From Pseudomonas chlororaphis subsp. piscium (lineage in GTDB: Bacteria > Pseudomonadota > Gammaproteobacteria > Pseudomonadales > Pseudomonadaceae), in assembly GCF_003850345.1 (NCBI RefSeq), contig NZ_CP027707.1:3286001-3350000 (forward strand): a stretch of DNA of 64,000 bases. Reading direction: 5' to 3'. Positions 29,028 to 37,819 of this stretch are shown here, piece by piece. Position numbers and translations under genes: made by a program. Numbering within the stretch: the first letter of the stretch is position 1; the number at the start of each line of letters is the position of its first letter. The notes below the pieces were generated by a model that was not told the origin of the DNA, did no database searches, and worked only from the letters and a program-made list of their open reading frames with translations.

Positions 29028-30736
29028 ACGACAAAGGCTTGATCGTCGAGGGCCTGTCCATCGAATTCGCCGGTCAGTGGGTGGTGCGCGACCTGTCGTT
29101 CACCCTTGAACCGGGCAAGACCCTGGCCCTGGTGGGGGAGTCCGGCTCGGGCAAGAGCGTTACCGCTCGCAGCCTGATCGGCCTGGCCGGCGCCGGGGCG
29201 CGGGTCACGGCGCGCACCCTGAGTTATGCCGGGCACGATCTGCTCAGCCTTTCCGAGCGCGGCTGGCGTGCCTTGCGTGGTCGGGGCATAGGTTTTGTGT
29301 TGCAGGACGCCCTGGTGTCCCTGGACCCGCTGCGCCCGGTGGGCAAGGAAATCCTCGAAGTGCTGGAGACCCATCGCTGGGGCGATCGCCGCAGCCGCCC
29401 GCAGCGAATGCTGGAGTTGCTGACCCGGGTCGGCGTGCCGGAGCCGCAGCTGCGAGCACGCCAGCGTCCCGATCAACTCTCCGGCGGGCTGCGTCAGCGC
29501 GCGTTGATCGCCAGCGCCCTGGCCCTGGACCCCGGCCTGGTGATCGCCGACGAGCCGACCACCGCCCTGGATGCCACGGTGCAGGCGCAGATTCTCCAGG
29601 TCCTGCAAGCGATCAAGGCCCGTGGCGACTCGCTGCTGATCATCAGCCATGACCTGGCGGTGGTGGCCCAGCTGGTGGACGAGGTGCTGGTGCTGCGCCA
29701 CGGCGAGGTGGTGGAGCAGGGGCCGATGCGCCAGGTGCTGCGCGAGCCGCGGCATGCCTACACCCGGGCTTTGCTCGATGCGGTGCCGGCCGAGCATGCG
29801 CGGGGCACGCGGCTGTCGCCGCAGCAGGGCGCGCGGACGCTGGCGCCACGCCCAGGCAACGACTCGCCGGTACTGCTGCGGGCGAGTGGGCTGGGCAAGC
29901 GTTATGTCGGCCCCGACCAGCAATCGCGGCAGGTGGTCGACGACGTCAGCTTCGAACTGCGGGCCGGGCGCACCCTGGGCATAGTCGGCGAATCCGGCTC
30001 GGGCAAGACCACGGTCGCACGCATCGTGCTCGGGTTGCTGCAACCGGATGCCGGCGCGGTGTCTTTCCTCGACCGGCCCTGGGCCGGGGTCGACGACGGC
30101 CGGGTAGAAGAGCGAACGCGCCGGCTGTATCGGCGCGATATCAGCGTGATCTACCAGGACCCGCTGAGTTCGTTCGACCCGCGCTGGAGCGTCGGGCAGA
30201 TCCTCGCCGATGCCCTGGATGTGGCGAAGGTCCCACTGGCGCAGCAGCCGGCGCGCATCGCTCAGCTGTTGAGCCAGGTGCGCCTGCCGGCGGAGCTGGC
30301 CGAACGCCGGCCGTTGCAGCTGTCCGGTGGCCAGCGGCAGCGGGTGGCCATTGCCCGGGCGATTGCCAGCAACCCCAAGGTGATCATCTGCGACGAGCCG
30401 GTCTCGGCCCTGGACGTCTCGGTGCAGGCCCAGGTCCTGGATCTGCTGGCGGACCTGCAGGCCGAGCTGGGCCTGGCGTACCTGTTCATCTCCCATGACC
30501 TGGGGGTGATCCGCCATGTCAGCGACGAAGTGCTGGTGATGCGTCACGGCCGGGTGGTGGAAAGCGCGCCGGTCGAGACCCTGTTCCACAGCCCGCGCCA
30601 TGAGTACACCCAGCGCCTGCTGGGCGCCGTGCCACGCTTGCCCGGTTCGGGCATCAGCCTGGTGGTGCCGCCCCTGGAACCGGAAAGCGCGGTGCTGCTG
30701 TTCGACGAATCCCGGCTATGGAAAATCGCCATCTAA
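29024..30736 (+). CDS. Fused DppD-DppF type ABC ATPase, system 2
   Basis: A 570-residue tandem ATPase with the same layout as the system 1 protein: GESGSGKS, LSGGLRQRALIA and LVIADEPTTALD in the first half, then GESGSGKTT, LSGGQRQRVAIA and VIICDEPVSALD in the second. The start at 29024 overlaps the permease stop as ATGA. The longer reading frame from 28364 is rejected. It is followed 26 bases later by the second DszC/SfnB-like gene, so importer and enzyme are probably co-transcribed. Confidence 0.93.
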   Translation: MNDKGLIVEGLSIEFAGQWVVRDLSFTLEPGKTLALVGESGSGKSVTARSLIGLAGAGARVTARTLSYAGHDLLSLSERGWRALRGRGIGFVLQDALVSLDPLRPVGKEILEVLETHRWGDRRSRPQRMLELLTRVGVPEPQLRARQRPDQLSGGLRQRALIASALALDPGLVIADEPTTALDATVQAQILQVLQAIKARGDSLLIISHDLAVVAQLVDEVLVLRHGEVVEQGPMRQVLREPRHAYTRALLDAVPAEHARGTRLSPQQGARTLAPRPGNDSPVLLRASGLGKRYVGPDQQSRQVVDDVSFELRAGRTLGIVGESGSGKTTVARIVLGLLQPDAGAVSFLDRPWAGVDDGRVEERTRRLYRRDISVIYQDPLSSFDPRWSVGQILADALDVAKVPLAQQPARIAQLLSQVRLPAELAERRPLQLSGGQRQRVAIARAIASNPKVIICDEPVSALDVSVQAQVLDLLADLQAELGLAYLFISHDLGVIRHVSDEVLVMRHGRVVESAPVETLFHSPRHEYTQRLLGAVPRLPGSGISLVVPPLEPESAVLLFDESRLWKIAI

Positions 30737-30762
30737 CCCCGAATGTTGCACAAGGAAATGCC

Positions 30763-31971
30763 ATGAGCAGGTTATCCGCTGTACCCGAACGCCCGATTGT
30801 CTCGGTGCAACAACTCAATACCCGGGCCGACCGGCTGTTGCCGGAGATCGCCCAGGGCGCCGCGCAACGCGAGCGCGAGCGACAGTTGCCGTTCGAGGCG
30901 GTGGCGCAGATCGCCAAGGCGGGCTTTTTCACCTGCCGGATTCCCGGGCGCTACGGCGGCTCGGGCGGCTCGGTCAAGGAGGTGATCGCGCTGCTGATCC
31001 GCATCGCCGCGGTGGACTCCAACGTGGCCCAGGCGTTGCGCCCGGGCTTCGGTTTTGTCGAGGGCCTGCTGGCTTCCCGCGCCGAGGGCGCGGAGGCCGA
31101 GCGCGAGCGCTGGTTCGAGCGCTACCTGCAGGGCGCGGTACTGGGCAACGCCGGTTGGGAGGTGGGCGGCGCCAACGGCTCGATCAGCGCGCGCATCGTC
31201 CGCGACGGCGCCCATTACCGGGCCAGTGGCAGCAAGTACTACAGCACCGGGTCGTTGTATGCCGACTGGGTCAGCGCGGTGGCCCTGGACGAGAACGACC
31301 AGCCGGTGTCCTTCGTCCTGCCCCGCGATCGCCAGGGCCTGGAGCTGCTGGACGATTTCGACGCCATGGGGCAGCGCCTGACCGCCAGCGGCACCACCCA
31401 CCTGCACCATGTGCAGGTCTTGGCCGAGGAGATTCGCACCCGTACCGTGGAGGAGGGCAAGCGCACCATAGTCACGCCGTTCCTGCAGCTGTTCCTCGGC
31501 GCGGTACAGGCCGGTATCGCGCGCAATGCGCTGAACGACGCGGTGGCCTTCGCCAATGAGCATGCGCGGCCGATCAAGCACAGCAGCGCCGCGCGCTCGG
31601 TGGACGATCCCTATGTCGAACTCAGCGTCGGCGACATCTCGGCCCGGGCCTTCACCGCCGAAGCGGTGGTGTTGCGCGCGGCCGAATCCATCGACCGCGC
31701 CTGGGCCGCCGATCTCGATCCGCAGGCGGTGGACCGGGCCGCGGTGGACGTGGCCCAGGCGCAATACATCGCCGCCGAGTCGGCGCTCAAGGCGGCGGAG
31801 TTGGTGTTCGACGTCGGCGGCGCCTCGACCACCGGCCGCGGCCATAACCTCGACCGCCATTGGCGCAACGCGCGCACCGTGGCCAACCACAACCCCCGGC
31901 ACTGGAAAGCCGCGGCGGTCGGTGCCTGGCAACTGAAGGGCACCCCACCGCCGACCTCGGGGTTGTTCTGA
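30763..31971 (+). CDS. Acyl-CoA dehydrogenase-fold flavin monooxygenase (DszC/SfnB-like)
   Basis: A 402-residue protein starting at the ATG at 30763 behind an AAGGAA sequence. It shares the fold and key segments of the gene at 18400: RERERQLPFEAVAQIAKAGFF, GSKYYSTGSLYADWVSAVA, and the C-terminal LDRHWRNARTVANHNP. These are marks of DszC and SfnB sulfur-acquisition oxidoreductases. It follows the second importer directly. I infer that it oxygenates the substrate of that importer; whether it shares the LLM monooxygenase at 19692 with system 1 is unknown. Confidence 0.85.
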   Translation: MSRLSAVPERPIVSVQQLNTRADRLLPEIAQGAAQRERERQLPFEAVAQIAKAGFFTCRIPGRYGGSGGSVKEVIALLIRIAAVDSNVAQALRPGFGFVEGLLASRAEGAEAERERWFERYLQGAVLGNAGWEVGGANGSISARIVRDGAHYRASGSKYYSTGSLYADWVSAVALDENDQPVSFVLPRDRQGLELLDDFDAMGQRLTASGTTHLHHVQVLAEEIRTRTVEEGKRTIVTPFLQLFLGAVQAGIARNALNDAVAFANEHARPIKHSSAARSVDDPYVELSVGDISARAFTAEAVVLRAAESIDRAWAADLDPQAVDRAAVDVAQAQYIAAESALKAAELVFDVGGASTTGRGHNLDRHWRNARTVANHNPRHWKAAAVGAWQLKGTPPPTSGLF

Positions 31972-31973
31972 AT

Positions 31974-32522
31974 ATGGCGAGCGTTCAACTGCCGACGAGC
32001 CTGGACACCGCACGCCTGCGCCTGGTCAGGCCCGACCTCGAACTGGCGCCGCGGCTGGCCGAGGCGCTGAATGCCAGCTACGGGCTGCACCAGGACTTCC
32101 TGTCCTGGAGCAAGCCGCACTGGAGCACCGAGGACACCCGGGACAGCCTGCGGCGGGCCCTGGAAGACTTCCCGCAGCCGGCCGGGGAGAAGAAGTTCTT
32201 CCTGCTGTTGCGGGCTGAAACCGAGCCCTTGGTGGGCTGTGTCGGGCTCAAGCCACGGGCCGATGGCGAAGGCGGTTTCGAGCTCGGTTACTGGGTGCGC
32301 CAGGGCCATGCCCGGCAGGGCCTGATGAAAGAAGCGCTGGCCACCCTGATCGGGCAACTGGCCGGCCAGCCATTGGGGTTGACCACGTCGTCGGCCAACA
32401 TTGCCAGCCAGAAGCTGGCGCAGGCCGCGGGGTTTCAATGCATACAAACAATAACGGCGGCCCGCAGGTCGGCGACCTTCGGTATCTGCGACACCCTGGT
32501 CTATCAACGCCCGATGCTTTGA
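31974..32522 (+). CDS. GNAT N-acetyltransferase (RimJ/RimL-like)
   Basis: A 182-residue protein starting two bases after the previous stop. TARLRLVRP at the start, a central FELGYWVRQGHARQGLMKEAL (acetyl-CoA-binding motif A) near residue 105, and SSANIASQKLAQAAGFQ (motif B) identify a RimJ/RimL-type GNAT. It lies between a flavin monooxygenase and an efflux transporter, so acetylation and export of a toxic intermediate is possible. The substrate is not known. Confidence 0.85.
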   Translation: MASVQLPTSLDTARLRLVRPDLELAPRLAEALNASYGLHQDFLSWSKPHWSTEDTRDSLRRALEDFPQPAGEKKFFLLLRAETEPLVGCVGLKPRADGEGGFELGYWVRQGHARQGLMKEALATLIGQLAGQPLGLTTSSANIASQKLAQAAGFQCIQTITAARRSATFGICDTLVYQRPML

Positions 32523-33922
32523 GCCAAGGGGCGCAGGGCAGCCAGCGCCGGGTGCCGATGATCATCGGCTGCGCGCTGTTCATGGAGCTGATCGACGCCA
32601 CCGCCGTGCTCACCGCGCTGCCGCAGATGGCCCGTGACTTCAACGAACCCAGCGTGCGGATGAACCTGGTGGTGTCCCTGTACCTGCTGGCCGTGGCGCT
32701 GTTCGTGCCGGTCAGTGGCTGGGCCGCGGACCGCTTCGGCCCGCGCCGGGTGTTCGTCAGCGCCATCCTGCTGTTCACCCTGGCTTCGGTGGCCTGTGCC
32801 AGCGCCGGTTCACTGTTGCAACTGTCGTTGGCGCGCCTGGCCCAGGGCGCCGCCGGGGCGATGATGGTGCCAGTGGGGCAGGTAATCCTGCTGCGCTGGT
32901 CGGCCCGGGACAACCTGCTGCGGGCCATGTCCTACCTGACCATTCCGGCGCTGATCGGCCCGGTGCTGGGGCCGCCCCTGGGCGGCCTGCTGGTGACCTT
33001 GCTGTCGTGGCAGTGGATCTTCCTGATCAATGTGCCCATCGGCATCCTCGGGGTGCTGCTGGTACTGCGCTACATCCCCGACTATCCCGGCGCCCGCGGG
33101 CGGCCCCTGGATGGCCTGGGGTTGCTGCTCAGCGGTGTCGGCCTGGGTGGCCTGGTCTTCGGTTTCGAGGCGTTCGGCCACGGCCTGCTGGAGCGGCATT
33201 GGGCGCTGGCGCTGATCGTCGCCGGGGTGCTTTGCGCCGCTTTGTACGTCAGGCATGCCAGGCGCGTGGCGCAGCCGCTGATCGATCTTTCGTTGCTGAG
33301 CATCCCGACCTTCCGCCTGAGTTTCTGGGGCGGCAACCTACTGCGCCTGGGCAGCGCCTCGCAGCCATTCCTGCTGGTGCTGCTGTTCCAGCTGTGTTTC
33401 GGCCTCAACCCGCTGCAGGCCGGGCTGCTGAGTTTTGCCAGCGGGGCGGGGGCGTTCCTGATGAAGCTGCTGGCGGTACGGATCGTCAGCCGCTTTGGCT
33501 TTCGCCGCACCCTGACCGTCAACGCGCTGCTCACCGGGCTGACGATAGCGGCCTGCGCCAGCTTCGATATTTCCACGCCGTACTGGGTGGTGATCCTGCT
33601 ACTGTTTGGCAGCGGCATCATCCGCTCCCTGCAGTTCAGCACCCTGGGCGCCTTGACCTACGCCGACGTACCCGCCGAGCTGTCCAGCCGCGCCAGCAGC
33701 CTGGCGGCCATGACCATCCAGCTGAGCATGAGCCTGTCGGTGGGTGTCGCGGCGGCGCTGCTCAGCCTGGTCATGGCGCTGCGTGGCCACGCCGGCATCG
33801 CGGCAAACGACGTGGCCCTGGTGATGCTGGTCGGCGGTGTGTTCTGCGCCTTGTCAGCAGTGGTGTTCCGCAGGCTTTCGCCGGTGGCAGGTGCCGCCGT
33901 GTATACCGGAGGTAGTCAATGA
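32438..33922 (+). CDS. MFS drug/metabolite exporter (DHA2, EmrB-like)
   Basis: A major facilitator protein with about 14 transmembrane helices. GWAADRFGPRRVF is the loop 2-3 motif, and GPVLGPPLGGLL is motif C of drug:proton antiporters. The start is uncertain. The ATG at 32438 gives 494 residues but overlaps the acetyltransferase gene by 85 bases. A TTG at 32519 would overlap its stop as TTGA and give 467 residues, matching the coupling style seen across this block; the first membrane helix begins about 20 residues later either way. Its stop overlaps the next GNAT by ATGA. Confidence 0.85.
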   Translation: MHTNNNGGPQVGDLRYLRHPGLSTPDALSQGAQGSQRRVPMIIGCALFMELIDATAVLTALPQMARDFNEPSVRMNLVVSLYLLAVALFVPVSGWAADRFGPRRVFVSAILLFTLASVACASAGSLLQLSLARLAQGAAGAMMVPVGQVILLRWSARDNLLRAMSYLTIPALIGPVLGPPLGGLLVTLLSWQWIFLINVPIGILGVLLVLRYIPDYPGARGRPLDGLGLLLSGVGLGGLVFGFEAFGHGLLERHWALALIVAGVLCAALYVRHARRVAQPLIDLSLLSIPTFRLSFWGGNLLRLGSASQPFLLVLLFQLCFGLNPLQAGLLSFASGAGAFLMKLLAVRIVSRFGFRRTLTVNALLTGLTIAACASFDISTPYWVVILLLFGSGIIRSLQFSTLGALTYADVPAELSSRASSLAAMTIQLSMSLSVGVAAALLSLVMALRGHAGIAANDVALVMLVGGVFCALSAVVFRRLSPVAGAAVYTGGSQ

Positions 33923-34431
33923 TTCGCGTTGCTTGTCCCACCGATGCCCCGGCCATTGCCCAGGTGCAGATTCGCAGTTGGCAACAGGCTTATCGTGGGC
34001 TGATGCCCGACGATTACCTGGCCGCCCTGGACCGCACCCAGGAGCAGCGCCAGGCCTGGTGGAAACAGTCGATCGAACAGGGTTCGCCCGAGGTGTTCGT
34101 GGCCCTGGTCGATGAACGAGTGATAGGTTGGATCGCGGTCGGCAGCAGCCGCGACGAGGACGTGAACCGGCGCGAAACCGCCGAGGTCATGGCCTTCTAC
34201 TTGCTGGCCGAGCACTGGGGGACAGGTGTCGGGCGCACCCTCTGGGCAACGGCCGTGGAGCATCTGCGCGGCCAGGGTTTCCAGGCCCTGAGCCTGTGGG
34301 TGCTGCTCGACAATACGCGGGCCACAGGCTTCTACCGCAAGGCCGGGCTGCTGGCCGACAACAGCTCGCAGCGCAGCATAGCCAGGGGCGGCTGGGCGCT
34401 GGAGGAAATCCGCTACCGGGCAAGGCTTTGA
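33919..34431 (+). CDS. GNAT N-acetyltransferase
   Basis: A 170-residue GNAT-fold protein. The N-terminal IRVACPTDAPAIAQVQIRSWQQAYRGLMPDDYL and the acetyl-CoA motif FYLLAEHWGTGVGRTLWATAVEHL near residue 95, followed by LSLWVLLDNTRATGFYRKAG, are characteristic. It is coupled to the MFS exporter by an ATGA overlap, which suggests a joint role in resistance or detoxification. It is not a close paralogue of the GNAT at 31974. Confidence 0.87.
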   Translation: MIRVACPTDAPAIAQVQIRSWQQAYRGLMPDDYLAALDRTQEQRQAWWKQSIEQGSPEVFVALVDERVIGWIAVGSSRDEDVNRRETAEVMAFYLLAEHWGTGVGRTLWATAVEHLRGQGFQALSLWVLLDNTRATGFYRKAGLLADNSSQRSIARGGWALEEIRYRARL

Positions 34432-34515
34432 ACGCAATATTTCAACGGGCGCCAGCGCGCCCATTCTTGCCTGGAAGCTGCGCGGCCACAGGTTTTATCC
34501 AGGAAAGCATCGGTC

Positions 34516-36330
34516 ATGGGTTCATCCTCCTCGCCTTCGCGCGACTACAACCACTGGAAAGTCCAGCATCTGCCTGCCACGCCGGCGGCTTTCGTGCGGT
34601 TTTTCGCCGGCCACTTCAAGCTTTGGTACCTGGCGATTCATCTGCGGCAGATCTGTGCGGTGGTCTGCACCATTCTCGTTCCCTGGGGCCTGGGGCAGAT
34701 CACCCGCACGGTCAGCAACGGCCTGGACAGTGCCCACGCCTTCGAAGTGTTGCAGTGGCCCCTGACGTTGTTTGCCGCGCTGCTGGTGGGCGAAGTGCTG
34801 TTCACCCGGGCCGCCGCTGGTTGCCACATCCATGTGCTGCCGTTGCAGCGGCGCATGGTCACCCATGTGGTGTTCGCCTACCTGCAGCAGCATTCCCATC
34901 GCTTTATCAGCAATGAATTCGCCGGGGCCCTGGCGCACAAAGTCTCCGAGGTTGCCCTGGGGGTGAACCAGGCGCTGGGTATCCTGCTGTTCGACCTGAT
35001 CCCCCTGGTGGCGACCCTGAGCCTGGCCACGGTGCTGCTGTGGAGCGCGTCACCGGTGCTGGCGCTGTTCATGGCCGCCTGGTCGCTGCTGTTCATCGCC
35101 ATCGGCTACCTGCTGGCCCGGCGCAGCCACCCCCTGGCCCAGCAATACTCGGCGGCGCGCAGCACCAGCAACGGCAAGGTGGTGGACGCGGTGTCGAACC
35201 TGGCCAACATCCGCCTGTTTGCCCGGCATGCCTTCGAGCACCGCTACCTGGGCAGCTTCCTCGACAAGGAGGTGAAGGCGGCCAATCGCTCCCTGGGCTA
35301 CATGGAGAAGATCCGCTGGTTCCAGACCAGCTGCGGCGTGGTGCTCAAGCTCGGCCTGCTGTTGCTGGCGCTGTACCTGTGGCGCAGCCAGCGCATCGAT
35401 ATCGCCTCATTCGTCATGGCCACCAGCCTGTCGCTGCTGATCATCAATGATGTCGGCAACCTGTCCCGGCGTTTCCTGGAGTTGTTCGAGGCCACCGGCA
35501 ACATCGCCAACGGCGTGAACACCCTGATCCGTCCCCATGAGGTGATCGATCAACCCCAGGCCAAGCCCTTGCGGATCCAGCGCGGCGACATCGAGTTCCG
35601 CGATGTCGGCTTTGCCTACGGTACGGGGCCGGTGATTTTCCAGCAGTTGAATATCGTCATCCCGGCCGGGCAGAAGGTCGGCCTGGTGGGGGCTTCCGGC
35701 TCCGGCAAATCGACCCTGGTCAACCTGCTGCTGCGCCTGTATGACGTGCAGCAAGGCGCGGTGCTGATCGACGGGGTGGATGTGCGCAGCGTGACCCAGC
35801 ATTCCCTGCACCAACAGATCGGCCTGATTCCCCAGGAACCGGGGCTGTTCCACCGCAGCATCCGCGAGAACATCCATTACGGTCGCCTGGACGCCTCGCC
35901 GGAAGAACTGGCGCAAGCCATCCACCGCGCCGGCGCCAGCGAGTTCATCGAGGGCATGGAACTGGGCTATGAATCGCTGGTGGGCGAGCGCGGCGTCAAG
36001 TTGTCCGGCGGCCAGCGACAACGCATCGCCATCGCCCGGGTGTTGCTGAAGAACGCGCCGATCCTGGTGATGGATGAAGCGACCTCGAGCCTCGACTCGA
36101 TCACCGAGCGCTTTATCCAGGACAAGCTGGACGAAATCATGGAAGACAAGACCGTGCTGGTGGTGGCGCACCGCCTGTCCACCGTAGCCCATCTGGACCG
36201 GATCCTGGTGTTCGACAAGGGCCGGGTGATCGAGGACGGCAGTCACGAACAGCTGTTGCGCCAGGGCGGGCAGTATCATCGGCTGTGGCGTCGCCAGTTC
36301 GACGAGGTCCTGGACGAGTCGCCGGTTTAG
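34516..36330 (+). CDS. ABC exporter, fused membrane and ATPase domains (MsbA/MDR-like)
   Basis: A 604-residue type IV ABC half-transporter. Residues about 30-330 contain six transmembrane helices, and the C-terminal domain has Walker A GASGSGKST, signature LSGGQRQRIAIARV, Walker B ILVMDEATSSLD and the H-loop VLVVAHRLST. An FARHAFEHRYLGSF segment corresponds to an intracellular coupling helix. It acts at the inner membrane as a homodimeric exporter, perhaps of lipids or drugs. It is 84 bases after the acetyltransferase gene and is followed by a decayed TonB receptor end. Confidence 0.88.
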   Translation: MGSSSSPSRDYNHWKVQHLPATPAAFVRFFAGHFKLWYLAIHLRQICAVVCTILVPWGLGQITRTVSNGLDSAHAFEVLQWPLTLFAALLVGEVLFTRAAAGCHIHVLPLQRRMVTHVVFAYLQQHSHRFISNEFAGALAHKVSEVALGVNQALGILLFDLIPLVATLSLATVLLWSASPVLALFMAAWSLLFIAIGYLLARRSHPLAQQYSAARSTSNGKVVDAVSNLANIRLFARHAFEHRYLGSFLDKEVKAANRSLGYMEKIRWFQTSCGVVLKLGLLLLALYLWRSQRIDIASFVMATSLSLLIINDVGNLSRRFLELFEATGNIANGVNTLIRPHEVIDQPQAKPLRIQRGDIEFRDVGFAYGTGPVIFQQLNIVIPAGQKVGLVGASGSGKSTLVNLLLRLYDVQQGAVLIDGVDVRSVTQHSLHQQIGLIPQEPGLFHRSIRENIHYGRLDASPEELAQAIHRAGASEFIEGMELGYESLVGERGVKLSGGQRQRIAIARVLLKNAPILVMDEATSSLDSITERFIQDKLDEIMEDKTVLVVAHRLSTVAHLDRILVFDKGRVIEDGSHEQLLRQGGQYHRLWRRQFDEVLDESPV

Positions 36331-36349
36331 GCGAAAACCGGGTGTTTAA

Positions 36350-36508
36350 AAAAGAGAAGCGGCGCGCTGCAAGATCGCGCTGTGCCCGCGCGGCGTTCGC
36401 TACGCCACCGCGGCCAACACCGCCTATGACACCAAGGGGCGGGACTCGGCGAATTTCTATCCGGGGGATGCGTTCAACCTCACCCCCGAGGTGGCGTTTC
36501 GTTTCTAG
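36350..36508 (+). pseudogene. TonB-dependent receptor, C-terminal remnant
   Basis: A frame with no start codon, open from just after a TAA at 36347 to a TAG at 36506, encodes about 52 codons. Its last 36 residues read like a TonB receptor end: RYATAANTAYDTKG, then RDSANFYPGDAF, then a terminal aromatic AFRF. The intact receptor at 13508 ends with the same pattern (GRDTASLYPGDGF ... AYNF). The residues before about 36395 no longer resemble a receptor, so the junction with foreign or deleted sequence lies there. I read this as the leftover of a receptor that once accompanied the second importer. Confidence 0.8.
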
Positions 36509-36593
36509 GAGCTAAAGGCCGACTTGCCAGGCCACGGCATCGCGCACGTTGATCGGGGACCGGGCAAGGCGGCAGAACCGCGTATTCGCGCGG

Positions 36594-37502
36594 TTATTCG
36601 CTGGGTTCCTGGGCAAAGGAGGTGGCGAGGAAGTCGATCAGCGTGCGTACCGAAGGGCGCAAGCCTCGGCGCGACGGGAACACTGCGGTGATCACCCCTT
36701 CGGCGGGTTGCCAGGACCCCAGCAGTCGCTGCAACTGGCCGCTCGCCAGTTCGTCGCGGACCACCGCCAGGGGCAGGTTGGCGATGCCGGCGCCTTCCAG
36801 CACTGCACTCTTGAGCACCGCCATGTCGTCGCTGAGCAGCCGGGGCGTGTGGACGATCTGTGCGGTCGCGCCGCAGGTGTCGCGCAATTGCCACCAGTGG
36901 CTGGACTGCCCGGCGCTGGTCCAGCCGATGCTGGGCAGCTCGGCCAGGTCCTCGGGGGACTCCAGCGGGCCATGGCGGCGGACAAAGTCTGAGCTCGCCA
37001 CCAGTACCTGCGGGCTTTTGCTCAGGACCTTCATCACCAGCTCACTGTCGTCCAGCGGTGGAAAACACAGGCTCAGGGCGATGTCGAAACCTTCACTGAT
37101 GATGTCGACCCGCCGGTTGTAGCTCTTCACATAGAGCTCGACAGCCGGGCACTGGACCATGAATTTGCCAATCAGTGGCGCCACCCAGTAGTTCAGCAGC
37201 GGGGTGCTGCAACTCAGCCTGACCACGCCCCGGGGTTCGGACCTGTTCTGTTCGATGAGGTCTTCGGCCGACTCTGCTTCGGCCATCATCGCCACGCAAT
37301 GCCGGTAGTAGGCCTGGCCGATTTCGGTGACCTGGAATTGCCGGGTCGAACGCTGGATCAGGCGCACTCCCAGGCGGGTTTCCAGCTGGTTGACCCTGCG
37401 GCTCAAGGTCGACTTGGGCATGTTCAGCGCCCGGCCGGCCGCCGCGAAGCCGCTGTGTTCGACCACTTTGGCGTAAAGGAAGAGTTCGTTCAGATCGATC
37501 AT
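36594..37502 (-). CDS. LysR-family transcriptional regulator
   Basis: A 302-residue LTTR. The winged helix-turn-helix is at the N-terminus (IDLNELFLYAKVVEHSGFAAAGRALNMPKSTLSRRVNQLE), followed by a two-lobed effector-binding domain. The start is the ATG at 37502; a TTG two codons upstream is also in frame. It is divergent from the YcaC-like operon at 37820 across 317 bases, so it most likely controls that operon in response to its substrate. The CrgA/AaeR-like subgroup is suggested by the RGVVRLSCSTPLL segment. Confidence 0.9.
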   Translation of the reverse strand: MIDLNELFLYAKVVEHSGFAAAGRALNMPKSTLSRRVNQLETRLGVRLIQRSTRQFQVTEIGQAYYRHCVAMMAEAESAEDLIEQNRSEPRGVVRLSCSTPLLNYWVAPLIGKFMVQCPAVELYVKSYNRRVDIISEGFDIALSLCFPPLDDSELVMKVLSKSPQVLVASSDFVRRHGPLESPEDLAELPSIGWTSAGQSSHWWQLRDTCGATAQIVHTPRLLSDDMAVLKSAVLEGAGIANLPLAVVRDELASGQLQRLLGSWQPAEGVITAVFPSRRGLRPSVRTLIDFLATSFAQEPSE

Positions 37503-37819
37503 CGACAATCGCGTTGTTCCAATAATGAGACGGTGCAGTCTAATTCAATGACTACCGGCACCCAAGGCCGACCACTAAGGTAGTGCCCCTGAGCCGATTT
37601 GCGCGGCTGGTGGGGCAGTCATGAGGCCCGTCCTGTCAGCAGTCGTGGTTACACCGCTGGAACAGTCGAGAGGGGGCCATCAGGTAAACGACTGCCGCCA
37701 GGCCCCCGGGGCCGGCCCATGGCCCAGCCCCTACCCAGGCTTGCCCAGGACGGCAGCCAGCGCCGGGCATTCAGCCCGTTCCCCATGCCATGAGGGCACC
37801 CCACGCAGGAGAAATGGAA
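37503..37819. other. Divergent promoter region between LysR gene and YcaC-like operon
   Basis: 317 bases without a gene. It should contain the LysR binding site and both promoters. I see GC-rich palindromic stretches at about 37707-37732 but no unambiguous T-N11-A LysR box or sigma70 promoter. AGGAG at 37807-37811 is the ribosome-binding site for the gene at 37820. Confidence 0.5.
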
